43,921 nucleotides of DNA, from the NCBI GenBank assembly GCA_009379915.1, contig WHSV01000023.1, positions 1 to 43,921 on the forward strand, in the 5' to 3' direction. Made by a program: the position numbers and the translations under genes. The number at the start of each line of letters is the position of its first letter. The stretch's first letter is position 1. The notes under the pieces were generated by a model. The model made no database searches. It was not told the origin of the DNA and saw nothing but the letters and a program-made list of their open reading frames with translations. Positions 37,073-43,921 of this stretch are shown piece after piece. This DNA is from Actinomycetota bacterium (GTDB taxonomy: Bacteria; Actinomycetota; CADDZG01; WHSQ01).

Positions 37073-37672
37073 ATGGAATTCGCTGAGGCCGTTCGCAGGC
37101 GCAAGATGATCCGCAACTACCTCGACAAACCGGTGGATGCCGACGTGCTCGAGCGTATCCTCGATGCCGCCGGACGGGCCCCCAGCGCCGGCCACAGCCA
37201 GGGCCAGTACCTCGTGGTCGTAACCGATCCGCGCACCCGAACGGCGATAGCCGAGCTGGGAAACGAGGCCCACTACGTGGCGTCGGGTATGCCTCCCTGG
37301 ATGTCGACGGCCCCCGTTCATGTCGTGGTGTGCTCCCGAGAGAACGACTACCACGTCCGTTATCAGGAGGCGGACAAGCTCACCGACGAGGGAACCGAGA
37401 TCGACTGGCCCGTCCCCTACTGGTGGGTCGATGCCGGAGCGACGCTGATGCTCGTGCTGCTCGCGGCCGTCAACGAAGGACTCAGCGCGGGCCTATTCGG
37501 GTCGCACAGGCTCGAGGGCCTCAAGGAACTACTGGGAATCCCAGACGACGTCGCGCCTGTGGGCATCGTCACGATCGGACACGCGGCATCGACCGCGACC
37601 ACCGGCTCCGCAAAACGGGGTCGCAAGGCCCCCGAACAAATCGTGCATCGAGAACGCTGGGTAGGGGCCTAA
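37073..37672 (+). CDS. nitroreductase-family FMN-dependent oxidoreductase
   Basis: These cytoplasmic flavoenzymes use FMN and NAD(P)H to reduce nitro, quinone or other substrates. The N-terminus EFAEAVRRRKMIRNYLDKPVD has the phosphate-binding RRRxxRNY-type motif, followed by LERILDAAGRAPSAGHSQGQYLVVV. The C-terminal half has VDAGATLMLVLLAAVNEGLSAGLFG and LLGIPDDVAPVGIVTIGHA. The length of 199 aa is typical. The ATG follows CCAGGAGGACCC. It is divergent from the L10 leader and convergent with the PAC2 gene, whose stop codon overlaps its own. Substrate cannot be told. Confidence 0.9.
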   Translation: MEFAEAVRRRKMIRNYLDKPVDADVLERILDAAGRAPSAGHSQGQYLVVVTDPRTRTAIAELGNEAHYVASGMPPWMSTAPVHVVVCSRENDYHVRYQEADKLTDEGTEIDWPVPYWWVDAGATLMLVLLAAVNEGLSAGLFGSHRLEGLKELLGIPDDVAPVGIVTIGHAASTATTGSAKRGRKAPEQIVHRERWVGA

Positions 37673-38541
37673 TGGTCGAAGGGGTCGGAGCCGCTGCCGG
37701 GGAAGGGGCCGCCGCCCGGATCCTGCTGGCTGAAGTAGCGCTGGAACTCGTCGGCTAGCTCGTCGCCCGAGGGAATGTTCTCTTCCTCCGAAGCTGCTTC
37801 GAGTCGAGCCACGTACTCCTTCGCGTCCGGCCGGCCGCTGACGATCTCGTCCAGCTGTGCGCGCTCGGTCGATGCCTGCTGGCGAAGTTCGTCGAGCGAG
37901 ACCTCAGCTCCGACTTGAGAAGCGGCGCGACCCACGAGAGTCAGAACGCCGTCGTGATACGGGCCGGCCACGTAGTGCGGTACCTGCGCAAAGAAGCCGA
38001 CGGTGTCGATACCCGCCGCCCCAAGCTCTCGGTCGACGATGCTGATCGCTGCGCTCGGCACGCGCATGGTGGGAGGCAGTTGGCTGATGTCGGCGATCAA
38101 GCCCTCGCGCGACGCGGTCGTCAACATCGGGGTGGCGCGCGTATGCGGCACCGCCGCCGGGACCGCCCCGAGCGTCACATGCAGGCCAACGTTGAACTGT
38201 TTCGCGAGTTCGACAACCGACGACGAGAACGCTCGCCAGCGCATGTCGGGCTCGGTTCCCGTCATAACGAGAACATCGCGACCTCCGAGCGTCGATTCCC
38301 GCACGGTTATCTCGGGCCAAGTCACACCCGCCATGGCACCATCCACGATGTCGAGGATGGGCCGGTTCGATCGGTAGTCGAACAGCTCGTCGCCGTCGAA
38401 GGTGGCGACGACCGCACCCGTACCGGCGATGTGCTTGGCGGCGTCGGTGGCAACGGAGGCCGCGTCCACCCATCCCATGAGCGCGGAGATCATCACCGGC
38501 CGCTCCGCCTCGACTGCTCGGGTCACGTTGAAAAGATCCAT
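37669..38541 (-). CDS. PAC2-family protein
   Basis: The PAC2 fold occurs in eukaryotic proteasome assembly chaperones and in widespread actinobacterial proteins of unclear role. The sequence begins MDLFNVTRAVEAERPVMISALMGWVDAASVATDAAKHIAG and continues with DGDELFDYRSNRPILDIVDG, typical of the family. A segment VLVMTGTEPDMRWRAFSSSVVELAKQF and VPHTRATPM are also seen. The length of 290 aa includes a glycine/proline-rich tail after about residue 265. The ATG is at 38539-38541. It lies between rplA and rplJ on the same strand. Whether it serves the proteasome is not shown. Confidence 0.85.
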   Translation of the reverse strand: MDLFNVTRAVEAERPVMISALMGWVDAASVATDAAKHIAGTGAVVATFDGDELFDYRSNRPILDIVDGAMAGVTWPEITVRESTLGGRDVLVMTGTEPDMRWRAFSSSVVELAKQFNVGLHVTLGAVPAAVPHTRATPMLTTASREGLIADISQLPPTMRVPSAAISIVDRELGAAGIDTVGFFAQVPHYVAGPYHDGVLTLVGRAASQVGAEVSLDELRQQASTERAQLDEIVSGRPDAKEYVARLEAASEEENIPSGDELADEFQRYFSQQDPGGGPFPGSGSDPFDH

Positions 38542-38652
38542 ATCTCTCGACCCTACAGGTCAGATCTCGAAACTACCTCCCGAGCGCCTGTAGATCCCGG
38601 CCTCACGTTCCAACGAGCCCACCCCTGAGCGACTCGTCCTCGAGTGGACCGC

Positions 38653-39381
38653 TTAGCCCTCGACTTCCTCCAGGTGTTCCTGCTCGAGGTCCTTGAAGCG
38701 CGTGGGGTCAATGCGCACTCCCGGCGACATCGTGGTCGAGAGCGTGATGCTCTTCAGGTACCGGCCCTTGGCGGCAGCCGGCTTGGCTCGAACGATCTCG
38801 TCCATCACGGTCGCATAGTTCACCGCGAGGTCGCCCTCCTCGAAGCTCTTCTTGCCGATGATCAGGTGCAGGTTGCCGTGCCGGTCGGTGCGGTATTCGA
38901 CGAGGCCGCCCTTGAGATCGTTGACCGCCTTGGCGACGTCGGGCGTGACCGTTCCGGACTTGGGATTCGGCATGAGTCCGCGGGGGCCCAGTACACGACC
39001 GAGTTTTCCGACGACGGGCATCATGTCGGGCGTTGCCACGGCAGCGTCGAACTCCAGCCAGCCTCCCTCGATGCGCTCGGCGAGATCGTCATCACCCACT
39101 ACGTCGGCGCCGGCCGCTTCGGCGGCTTGAGCCTGCGCGCCTTTCGCAAACACGGCCACGCGCACGGTCTTGCCGGTTCCATTGGGAAGGGACACGGCAC
39201 CGCGGACCATCTGATCGGCCTTGCGAGGGTCGACTCCGAGACGGAGATTTAGCTCGACCGTCTCGTCGAACTTCGCGGCGGGAAGCGACTTCAACACCTT
39301 GAGCGCATCCCCCGCGGAGTGCAGACGGTCGCGATCGACCTTACTGAGCGATTCCTTCAGACGTTTGCCGGCCTTCGGCAT
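38653..39381 (-). CDS. rplA: 50S ribosomal protein L1 (uL1)
   Basis: uL1 forms the mobile stalk at the E site and in many bacteria represses the L11 operon. The protein shows [45 protein letters not shown] and [27 protein letters not shown], both diagnostic. I chose the ATG at 39379-39381 ([11 protein letters not shown], 242 aa), which is 9 bases after GGGAGG; the ATG two codons earlier is only 3 bases from it. It follows rplK and ends the secE-nusG-rplK-rplA unit. Confidence 0.97.
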   Translation of the reverse strand: MPKAGKRLKESLSKVDRDRLHSAGDALKVLKSLPAAKFDETVELNLRLGVDPRKADQMVRGAVSLPNGTGKTVRVAVFAKGAQAQAAEAAGADVVGDDDLAERIEGGWLEFDAAVATPDMMPVVGKLGRVLGPRGLMPNPKSGTVTPDVAKAVNDLKGGLVEYRTDRHGNLHLIIGKKSFEEGDLAVNYATVMDEIVRAKPAAAKGRYLKSITLSTTMSPGVRIDPTRFKDLEQEHLEEVEG

Positions 39382-39447
39382 GTTCATCGACCTCCCGTGG
39401 TCAGCGACGGACACCAGTCCGTCTCCCACTTGCTAGAAGCTGCTTTT

Positions 39448-39879
39448 CTATTGAACGGTGATGCCCATCGAGCGAGCGGTGCCCTCGACGATCTTCATGG
39501 CGCCCTCGATGTCTCTGGCGTTGAGGTCGGGAAGTTTGGTCTCGGCGATCTCTCGAACCTGATCCCTCGTGACGGCGCCGACCTTCTGCCGGTTGGGCTC
39601 GCTCGAGCCCTTCTCGACACCGGCCCTCTGCCGGAGGAGGACGGCTGCGGGCGGAGTCTTGGTGATGAACGAGAACGAGCGATCCTCGTAGACCGAGATC
39701 TCGACCGGGACGATCGTTCCCGTCTGCTGCTGAGTCGCGGCGTTGTACTGCTTGCAGAAGTCCATGATGTTGATCCCGGCCTGACCGAGGGCGGGGCCCA
39801 CGGGAGGCGCCGGAGTCGCTTGCCCGGCGGGGATCTGCAGCTTGAGTACCTGCGTGACCTTCTTCCTACGTTCAGCCAA
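39448..39879 (-). CDS. rplK: 50S ribosomal protein L11 (uL11)
   Basis: uL11 binds the GTPase-associated centre of 23S rRNA and is the thiopeptide and stringent-response site. The protein shows [44 protein letters not shown], with the proline residues of the thiopeptide region, then [26 protein letters not shown], and [21 protein letters not shown]. The length of 143 aa is standard. The start is TTG at 39877-39879 with GGGAGAGACC upstream; no ATG or GTG is available before the domain. Confidence 0.97.
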   Translation of the reverse strand: MAERRKKVTQVLKLQIPAGQATPAPPVGPALGQAGINIMDFCKQYNAATQQQTGTIVPVEISVYEDRSFSFITKTPPAAVLLRQRAGVEKGSSEPNRQKVGAVTRDQVREIAETKLPDLNARDIEGAMKIVEGTARSMGITVQ

Positions 39880-39908
39880 TGGTCTCTCCCTAATTCCTTC
39901 TGCTCGCC

Positions 39909-40781
39909 CTAGAGCTTCGCTACCTGATCGAAGCCAAGCTCGACCGGAGTCTCCCGGCCGAAGATGTTGACCAGAACCTTTAACTTCGACTGGTCGAGGT
40001 TGATCTCGCTGATGGTCCCCGTGAAGTTCGCGAACGGCCCGGAGATGACCCTCACGCTCTCCTGCTCTTCGAACTCGAGCCTTGGCTTGAGCTTCTTCTT
40101 GTCCTCGGGCTTGACCTGAAGAATCTTGTCGATCTCGCGATCCGACAGCGGGGTGGGCTTGGCCCCCGATCCCACGAACCCGGTCACGCCCGGAGTGTTC
40201 CGGACGACGTACCAGGAGTCGTCATCGAGGTACATACGGACGAGCAGGTAGCCCGGAAACACCTTCTTCTGGACGACCTGCTTGCGGCCCTGCTTGATCT
40301 CCATGACGTCTTCCATCGGAATGACGACCTCGAAGATCTTGTCATCCACGTTCATCGACTGAATACGAGACATGAGGTTCGTCTTCACTCGGTTCTCGTA
40401 TCCGGCGTAGGTGTGGATGACGAGCCAGTCCCCAGGACGCTCGGTCGGGGGTACGAAGGTGGTCTCGTAGTCGTCGAGCTCGTCTTCCGGCTCAGCCGAC
40501 TCCTGGGATTCCGCGGTCTCGGGAGACTCCTGGGACTCCGCGGTCTCCGCTTGTTCCGCGGACTCCTCTTCGGCGGCAGCTTGAGGCTCTGCGTCCTCGC
40601 TCTCCGCCGTCTCGGTCTCGGACTCCTCGGCCTCGGGGGCTGCGTCCCGGACCTCGGCTTCCGCGAGGTCGGCGTCGGAAGTCTCCCCGGCAGTCTGCTG
40701 CGCGAGCTGCTCGTCGGCCTCGTCCGAAGCGGTGGACGATGCGGCCTCGAGCTTCTGGTCTTCGGTGTGGGTTTCCTGCAT
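39909..40781 (-). CDS. nusG: transcription termination/antitermination factor NusG with acidic N-terminal extension
   Basis: NusG binds RNA polymerase through its NGN domain and links it to Rho, S10 or the ribosome through its KOW domain. The NGN domain starts at about residue 117 ([20 protein letters not shown]) with [30 protein letters not shown] follows with [42 protein letters not shown]. Residues 1-115 are an acidic, low-complexity stretch with short AESQES repeats, as in other actinobacteria. The length is 290 aa. The ATG overlaps the secE stop as ATGA. Confidence 0.97.
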   Translation of the reverse strand: MQETHTEDQKLEAASSTASDEADEQLAQQTAGETSDADLAEAEVRDAAPEAEESETETAESEDAEPQAAAEEESAEQAETAESQESPETAESQESAEPEDELDDYETTFVPPTERPGDWLVIHTYAGYENRVKTNLMSRIQSMNVDDKIFEVVIPMEDVMEIKQGRKQVVQKKVFPGYLLVRMYLDDDSWYVVRNTPGVTGFVGSGAKPTPLSDREIDKILQVKPEDKKKLKPRLEFEEQESVRVISGPFANFTGTISEINLDQSKLKVLVNIFGRETPVELGFDQVAKL

Positions 40782-41062
40782 CAGTCAACTCCAAACAGCA
40801 CGAGAACGCCCTTGGTGAAGACGTAGTCCATGCCGGCGATGACAACGGCGAGTGCGACTGCCGCGACGAGCACCACGGTCGAGTACGAGACGACCTCGCT
40901 CCGAGAAGGCCAGTTGACCTTCTGAAGCTCGGCGATGACCTCCTTGGCGAACTGACGAGGCCTGGTGCGCTGCCGTTTCTGCTGCGCGGCGGCGGGTCGC
41001 GGGCTGGGTGCCCGCTTCTTCCCCTCCTGCTTCTTCATCTCACGCTTGTACTGCCTGTTCAC
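40781..41062 (-). CDS. secE: preprotein translocase subunit SecE
   Basis: SecE clamps SecY in the membrane. The 93-residue protein has a basic linker ([22 protein letters not shown]), the conserved amphipathic segment [24 protein letters not shown], and a single membrane helix [21 protein letters not shown] chose GTG at 41060-41062 ([10 protein letters not shown]), because AGGAAAGG lies 6-7 bases upstream; a longer GTG frame at 41098 covers that ribosome binding site. The order secE-nusG is universal. Confidence 0.95.
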   Translation of the reverse strand: MNRQYKREMKKQEGKKRAPSPRPAAAQQKRQRTRPRQFAKEVIAELQKVNWPSRSEVVSYSTVVLVAAVALAVVIAGMDYVFTKGVLVLFGVD

Positions 41063-41161
41063 GACGGCCCTTTCCTCGAATCCAGCCGGTCGCTCCACTT
41101 CCTCGCTGTCGCCGAAGCGCGCTGTAGAAGGGTCCGGGACGGGGGATTGGAGCGAGGATTA

Positions 41162-41191
41162 AGAGTAGCACGGGGCGAAGTCGCCCGAAAA
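41162..41191 (-). promoter_or_regulatory. weak candidate promoter for secE-nusG-rplK-rplA
   Basis: TTTTCG (41186-41191) and TACTCT (41162-41167) are separated by 18 bp on the minus strand, and TGC precedes the -10. The spacer contains a short GGGCG/CGCCC hairpin. The -35 match is poor. Confidence 0.3.
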
Positions 41192-41282
41192 GAGCGCTCG
41201 ACGGTCCATAGTGTCTCGTTTCGCAGGTGGGCTCAACCGATCCCGCTCGTTTGCCCTGCTTGACTGAGGGAAGGCGGAGTAG

Positions 41283-41972
41283 GTGACGAAGAAGCTGGCG
41301 ATCGTGCTCGCAATCACGCTTGCGGCCTGTGGGATCCCGCGGGACCCTGAGGGGACGCTCGCGCGCGTGAGCGGCGGGGTCATGCGGGTGGGTGTCACCG
41401 AGGCTCCGCCCTGGATCGAGCTCGGCGATGCCTCACCCGACGGCATCGAGGTTCGGCTGGTCGAGCGGTTCGCCGAGCAGATCGACGCGGAGATCGAGTG
41501 GGCCGAGGGGTCGGAGGAGGAGATCTTCAGCGCGCTCAAGGTGCGGGAGCTCGACCTCGTCATCGCAGGCCTCACCGCCGAGACGCCGTGGTCGTCGGAG
41601 GCGAGCATCACCCACCCTTATCTCACGACCGCCGCCCTCGTCGCGGTCCCAGACGACACGGATGAGCCCGAAGACATCGCCGAGCTCGAGGTGGGAGTGG
41701 AGGCGAATACCGAGATCGCAGGGCTCCTTCGGAAGACTGATGCGCATGTCGTCGAAGTTGATGACATCGAGGACTACGAAGGTCCGGTTGCAATCGACAA
41801 CTTCCTCACGGACGACCTCGATGTAGTGGATACGGGAGTGCGGCTCGGCGAATCAGACCACGTGTTCGCTGTGCCCATAGGTGAGAACGATTGGATGACG
41901 GCAGTCGAACGCTTCCTGCTTGAACGACCCGGCGAGATCGAGGATCTCCTGGACGAGTTGGGTGGGCCGTGA
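41283..41972 (+). CDS. solute-binding lipoprotein (SBP_bac_3-like)
   Basis: The N-terminus MTKKLAIVLAITLAACGIPR is a lipoprotein signal with lipobox LAAC, so Cys16 should be acylated and the protein anchored outside the membrane. The rest resembles family 3 solute-binding proteins (GVMRVGVTEAPPWIEL, DGIEVRLVERFAEQIDAEIEW, LKVRELDLVIAGLT, DAHVVEVDDIEDY), the amino-acid type. The length of 229 aa is typical. The protein is rich in Asp and Glu. The GTG start at 41283-41285 follows GGAAGGCGGAG. There are no ABC transporter genes beside it; instead its stop overlaps the next gene, a CDF-like transporter, as GTGA. Confidence 0.85.
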   Translation: MTKKLAIVLAITLAACGIPRDPEGTLARVSGGVMRVGVTEAPPWIELGDASPDGIEVRLVERFAEQIDAEIEWAEGSEEEIFSALKVRELDLVIAGLTAETPWSSEASITHPYLTTAALVAVPDDTDEPEDIAELEVGVEANTEIAGLLRKTDAHVVEVDDIEDYEGPVAIDNFLTDDLDVVDTGVRLGESDHVFAVPIGENDWMTAVERFLLERPGEIEDLLDELGGP

Positions 41973-42961
41973 GAACAACCAGAGCGTTCGAGCTGCCGCC
42001 GGACAAGGCCAAAGCGAACCAGAGGGCGATTCGCCTCGAGTGGATCACCATCGGCTATCTCGTGTCGGCGATCTTTTTCATCTACATCACGCTCGGCGCC
42101 TCCCAAGCGATGAAGGCCGCGTGGATCGAAGACATCCTCAGTCTCGTACCCCCGATTTCGTTCCTGGTCGCATCTCGGGTGAGGCACCGGCCCCCGAGTG
42201 AGCGCTACCCCTTCGGTCTCCACCGCGCCGTGAGCGTCGGATACCTGTGCGCCTCGCTTGCGCTGGCTGCGATGGGGCTTTTCATCCTGTACGACTCGGT
42301 GTCCAAGCTGGCAGCCTTCGAGCACGCTCCCATCGGGCTGGTGCAACCGTGGGGTGAGCCGATATGGCTGGGGTGGTTCATGATTCCCGCTCTCGTTTAC
42401 AGTGCCGTCCCCGCCGTGGTCCTCGGACGAGTAAAGCTTCCACTGGCGCGCGAGTTGCACGACAAGGTGCTGTACGCCGATGCCAAGATGAACAAAGCCG
42501 ACTGGCTGACCGCCGTCGCGGCGATGGTCGGCGTGATCGGGATCGGTTTGGGCCTCTGGTGGCTGGACTCGCTCGCCGCCATTCTGATCTCGCTCGACAT
42601 CACTCACGACGGCATCAAGAACCTCCGAACCGCGACGGCCGACCTCATGGACGAGCGACCGACGCTTATCGATTCCTCCGCCTTGGACCCCCTTCCTCAG
42701 CGGCTCCGCACCGAGCTTCGCTCGCTCGATTGGGTGCGGGACGCTGCGGTGAGGGTGCGAGAGGAGGGCCACGTCTTCTTCGCCGACATTCAGGTCGTAC
42801 CCACGTCGACGGAGGACCTGACCTCGAGGTTGGCCACGGTTGCAAGGAGGCTCATGGATCTCGACTGGCGATTGCACGACGTCGTGATCATGCCCGCTGA
42901 AAAAGTCGAAGAGGAGCGCCGAGCCGATCCGGCTCGACCCGACGCTCGCACTTCGTCATGA
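41969..42961 (+). CDS. CDF-like membrane protein (atypical cation diffusion facilitator)
   Basis: Residues 22-220 form a membrane domain of about six helices, including the family motif RYPFGLHR between helices 2 and 3 and WWLDSLAAILISLDI in helix 6. Residues 220-310 resemble the cytoplasmic C-terminal domain (LRTELRSLDWVRDAAVRVREEGHVFFADIQVV). The usual metal-site residues are not all there: helix 2 has D55 but L59 where Asp or His is expected, and helix 5 has M174 and D178 in place of HxxxD. It may move something other than Zn or Mn, or may be a derived branch. The GTG start overlaps the upstream stop, so it is translationally coupled to the lipoprotein. Confidence 0.8.
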   Translation: MRTTRAFELPPDKAKANQRAIRLEWITIGYLVSAIFFIYITLGASQAMKAAWIEDILSLVPPISFLVASRVRHRPPSERYPFGLHRAVSVGYLCASLALAAMGLFILYDSVSKLAAFEHAPIGLVQPWGEPIWLGWFMIPALVYSAVPAVVLGRVKLPLARELHDKVLYADAKMNKADWLTAVAAMVGVIGIGLGLWWLDSLAAILISLDITHDGIKNLRTATADLMDERPTLIDSSALDPLPQRLRTELRSLDWVRDAAVRVREEGHVFFADIQVVPTSTEDLTSRLATVARRLMDLDWRLHDVVIMPAEKVEEERRADPARPDARTSS

Positions 42962-42964
42962 TCG

Positions 42965-43360
42965 TTAGAAGGAGACTCGACCTCGGCACACCTCGCCGGT
43001 CCTGAGGTTCCGAGCTCGAGCACGAAATCGGTCGACGCCCCGGTGATTCGCCACCTTGCGCTCGATGTCGAAAGAGCCACTGCGGCCCCTGGTCACCCTC
43101 GTGCCTCTGAAGTAGCGGTTGCCGTCGTGCCTAAGAGTGACTCTCCACCGGTCCCCGCTGCGGTTCTGGTCGACCTCGTACTCGGCCTCGAGCCGGCCGT
43201 CGTCCCTCTTGACCTTGTACTTCCAGTCGGTTCGACCGCTGCAATTGCCCCGCCTGATGACCTCGCGGTCCCCGCCTCCTCCGGCCGAGGCCGGCGCAGC
43301 GGCCAGGATTGAGATCGCCATGAGCACGGCCAACACCAAGCTGAACGACTTCCTCGTCAT
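42965..43360 (-). CDS. small secreted protein of unknown function
   Basis: MTRKSFSLVLAVLMAISILAAAPASA is a signal peptide with a probable cleavage after residue 26. The mature part has Cys40 and Cys126, which may form a disulphide, and the pattern GNCSGRTDWKYKVKRDDGRLEAEYEVDQNRSGDRWRVTLRHDG, a beta-strand-rich small domain found in many secreted actinobacterial proteins of unknown role. The length is 131 aa. The ATG is at 43358-43360 with a GAAGGAGTGAACT ribosome binding site. It is convergent with the CDF-like gene (4 bp apart). Confidence 0.75.
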   Translation of the reverse strand: MTRKSFSLVLAVLMAISILAAAPASAGGGGDREVIRRGNCSGRTDWKYKVKRDDGRLEAEYEVDQNRSGDRWRVTLRHDGNRYFRGTRVTRGRSGSFDIERKVANHRGVDRFRARARNLRTGEVCRGRVSF

Positions 43361-43504
43361 AGTTCACTCCTTCGCCTTGCCTGCGGTTTACGAGGGGTTA
43401 AACGGAGAGCCGACGGGTCGCGTTACGCGTTTGGCCGGATCTTCCCGGCCGAGAAGGGGCACCCCCGCCAGTGGAGATGGGTAGGGGGGCAGTAACATCG
43501 AGTC

Positions 43505-43669
43505 ATGAACGTGCTTCAGTGTCCTGAGTGCAAACTGCGGTTCCGTTCCGAGTCGGAGTTGGACCAGCATCTGCGCGACGAGCACCCCGAGTTCCACTCC
43601 GAGCGCATGGACCGGAACCAGCCCCATCATCCCCGCCACCGCCGGCAGCATCTCGAGTCGAGTAACTAG
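43505..43669 (+). CDS. small C2H2 zinc-finger protein (54 aa)
   Basis: MNVLQCPECKLRFRSESELD begins a single C2H2 finger: Cys6, Cys9, His22 and His27 (C-x2-C-x12-H-x4-H), with the hydrophobic residues Phe13 and Leu19 in the expected places. The remainder is rich in His and Arg (QPHHPRHRRQHLE). Classical C2H2 fingers are rare in bacteria except in Ros/MucR proteins, but short single-finger proteins occur in actinobacteria. The ATG lies after GTAGGGGGG at a longer-than-usual distance (about 15 bases), and TAACAT 6 bases upstream might be a -10 of a leaderless transcript. DNA binding is not shown. Confidence 0.65.
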   Translation: MNVLQCPECKLRFRSESELDQHLRDEHPEFHSERMDRNQPHHPRHRRQHLESSN

Positions 43670-43779
43670 GCGACCCGCAAACCCTCGCAGGGGATGGCGC
43701 TCATCGGCGCGGCCCAGCATCAACGAGGCAGCGACGCCACCAGGGGAGCGCGCCGTTCAGCGAGATCAAGACGTGTCCA

Positions 43780-43795
43780 CGATGTCTCGCGACAT
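43780..43795 (-). other. short hairpin downstream of tRNA-Trp
   Basis: GATGTC-GCGA-GACATC on the minus strand is a 6-bp stem with a GNRA-type loop about 20 bases past the tRNA. It has no U-tract and might serve as a 3' processing or termination aid. Confidence 0.35.
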
Positions 43796-43801
43796 CACAT
43801 A

Positions 43802-43823
43802 GCAGGGCGGGAGCAGGGCGGGA
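43802..43823. repeat. 11-bp tandem duplication at the tRNA-Trp 3' end
   Basis: GCAGGGCGGGA occurs twice in direct tandem (43802-43812 and 43813-43823). The second copy is the acceptor 3' strand of tRNA-Trp, so the tRNA end is duplicated just outside the gene. No integrase or other mobile gene lies nearby. Confidence 0.7.
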
Positions 43824-43888
43824 GGGATTCGAACCCCCGGCCACTGGTTTTGGAGACCAGCGCTCTGACCAGACTGAGCTACCGCCCT
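43814..43888 (-). tRNA. tRNA-Trp (anticodon CCA)
   Basis: The minus strand folds as a tRNA: acceptor AGGGCGG with CCGCCCT, D-arm GCTC with GAGC, anticodon stem CTGGT with ACCAG and loop CTCCAAA, giving anticodon CCA, and T-arm with TTCGAAT. The discriminator base is G, as expected for tRNA-Trp. CCA is not encoded. tRNA-Trp upstream of secE is a common arrangement; here the two are separated by about 2.8 kb. Confidence 0.95.
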
Positions 43889-43921
43889 AACGGTCTAGCA
43901 GTTTAGTCGCGCCGGCTCGGC

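Overview
This is a 44-kb, GC-rich chromosomal window carrying the transcription/translation core of an actinomycete-like bacterium (phylum Actinomycetota; class not resolved). The evidence is the gene order from secE to truA on one strand, the actinobacterial-type RNA polymerase subunits, zinc-type S14 and L36, long low-complexity tails on L17, S3, L22, L10 and NusG, a PAC2-family protein, a DUF5995 protein, and frequent GTG and TTG starts. Nearly all core genes lie on the minus strand, so the biological order runs from right to left.

Right to left: tRNA-Trp (43.8 kb); a small C2H2 zinc-finger protein (+) and a small secreted protein (-); a translationally coupled pair of a solute-binding lipoprotein and a cation-diffusion-like membrane protein (+); secE-nusG-rplK-rplA; a PAC2 protein (-) and a nitroreductase (+); an L10 leader with rplJ-rplL closed by a strong hairpin; a 740-bp gap with repeats and promoters; rpoB-rpoC closed by a terminator; a LacI-type regulator (-), a DUF5995 protein (+), an M29 aminopeptidase (+), a 61-residue protein (+) and an ArsR-type regulator (-); a 990-bp non-coding gap with the promoter and long leader of the next operon; then rpsL-rpsG-fusA-tuf, the S10/spc/alpha cluster (rpsJ, rplCDWB, rpsS, rplV, rpsC, rplP, rpmC, rpsQ, rplNXE, rpsNH, rplFR, rpsE, rpmD, rplO, secY, adk, map, infA, rpmJ, rpsMKD, rpoA, rplQ) and truA. 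A partial reading frame enters from the left edge on the plus strand.

The core genes build the ribosome, RNA polymerase, two elongation factors and the Sec translocon, with adk, map and truA in their usual cluster positions. The unusual material is mostly between genes: (1) a dispersed hairpin repeat, GCGATCGTC-loop-GACGATCGC, placed just after stop codons in five intergenic sites plus one copy inside the end of rplJ; (2) a separate 75-81-bp GC-rich repeat family in both long non-coding gaps, upstream of rpsL and of rpoB; (3) a regulated-looking promoter whose -35/-10 spacer is a perfect palindrome, divergent from an ArsR-type regulator and driving a 61-residue orphan protein; (4) asparagine at the RpoB residue equivalent to E. 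coli Ser531, a change linked to natural rifampicin resistance in spirochaetes; (5) the lipoprotein/CDF-like pair, whose transporter lacks the usual metal-site residues. No CRISPR array, insertion sequence, prophage or rRNA gene was seen.
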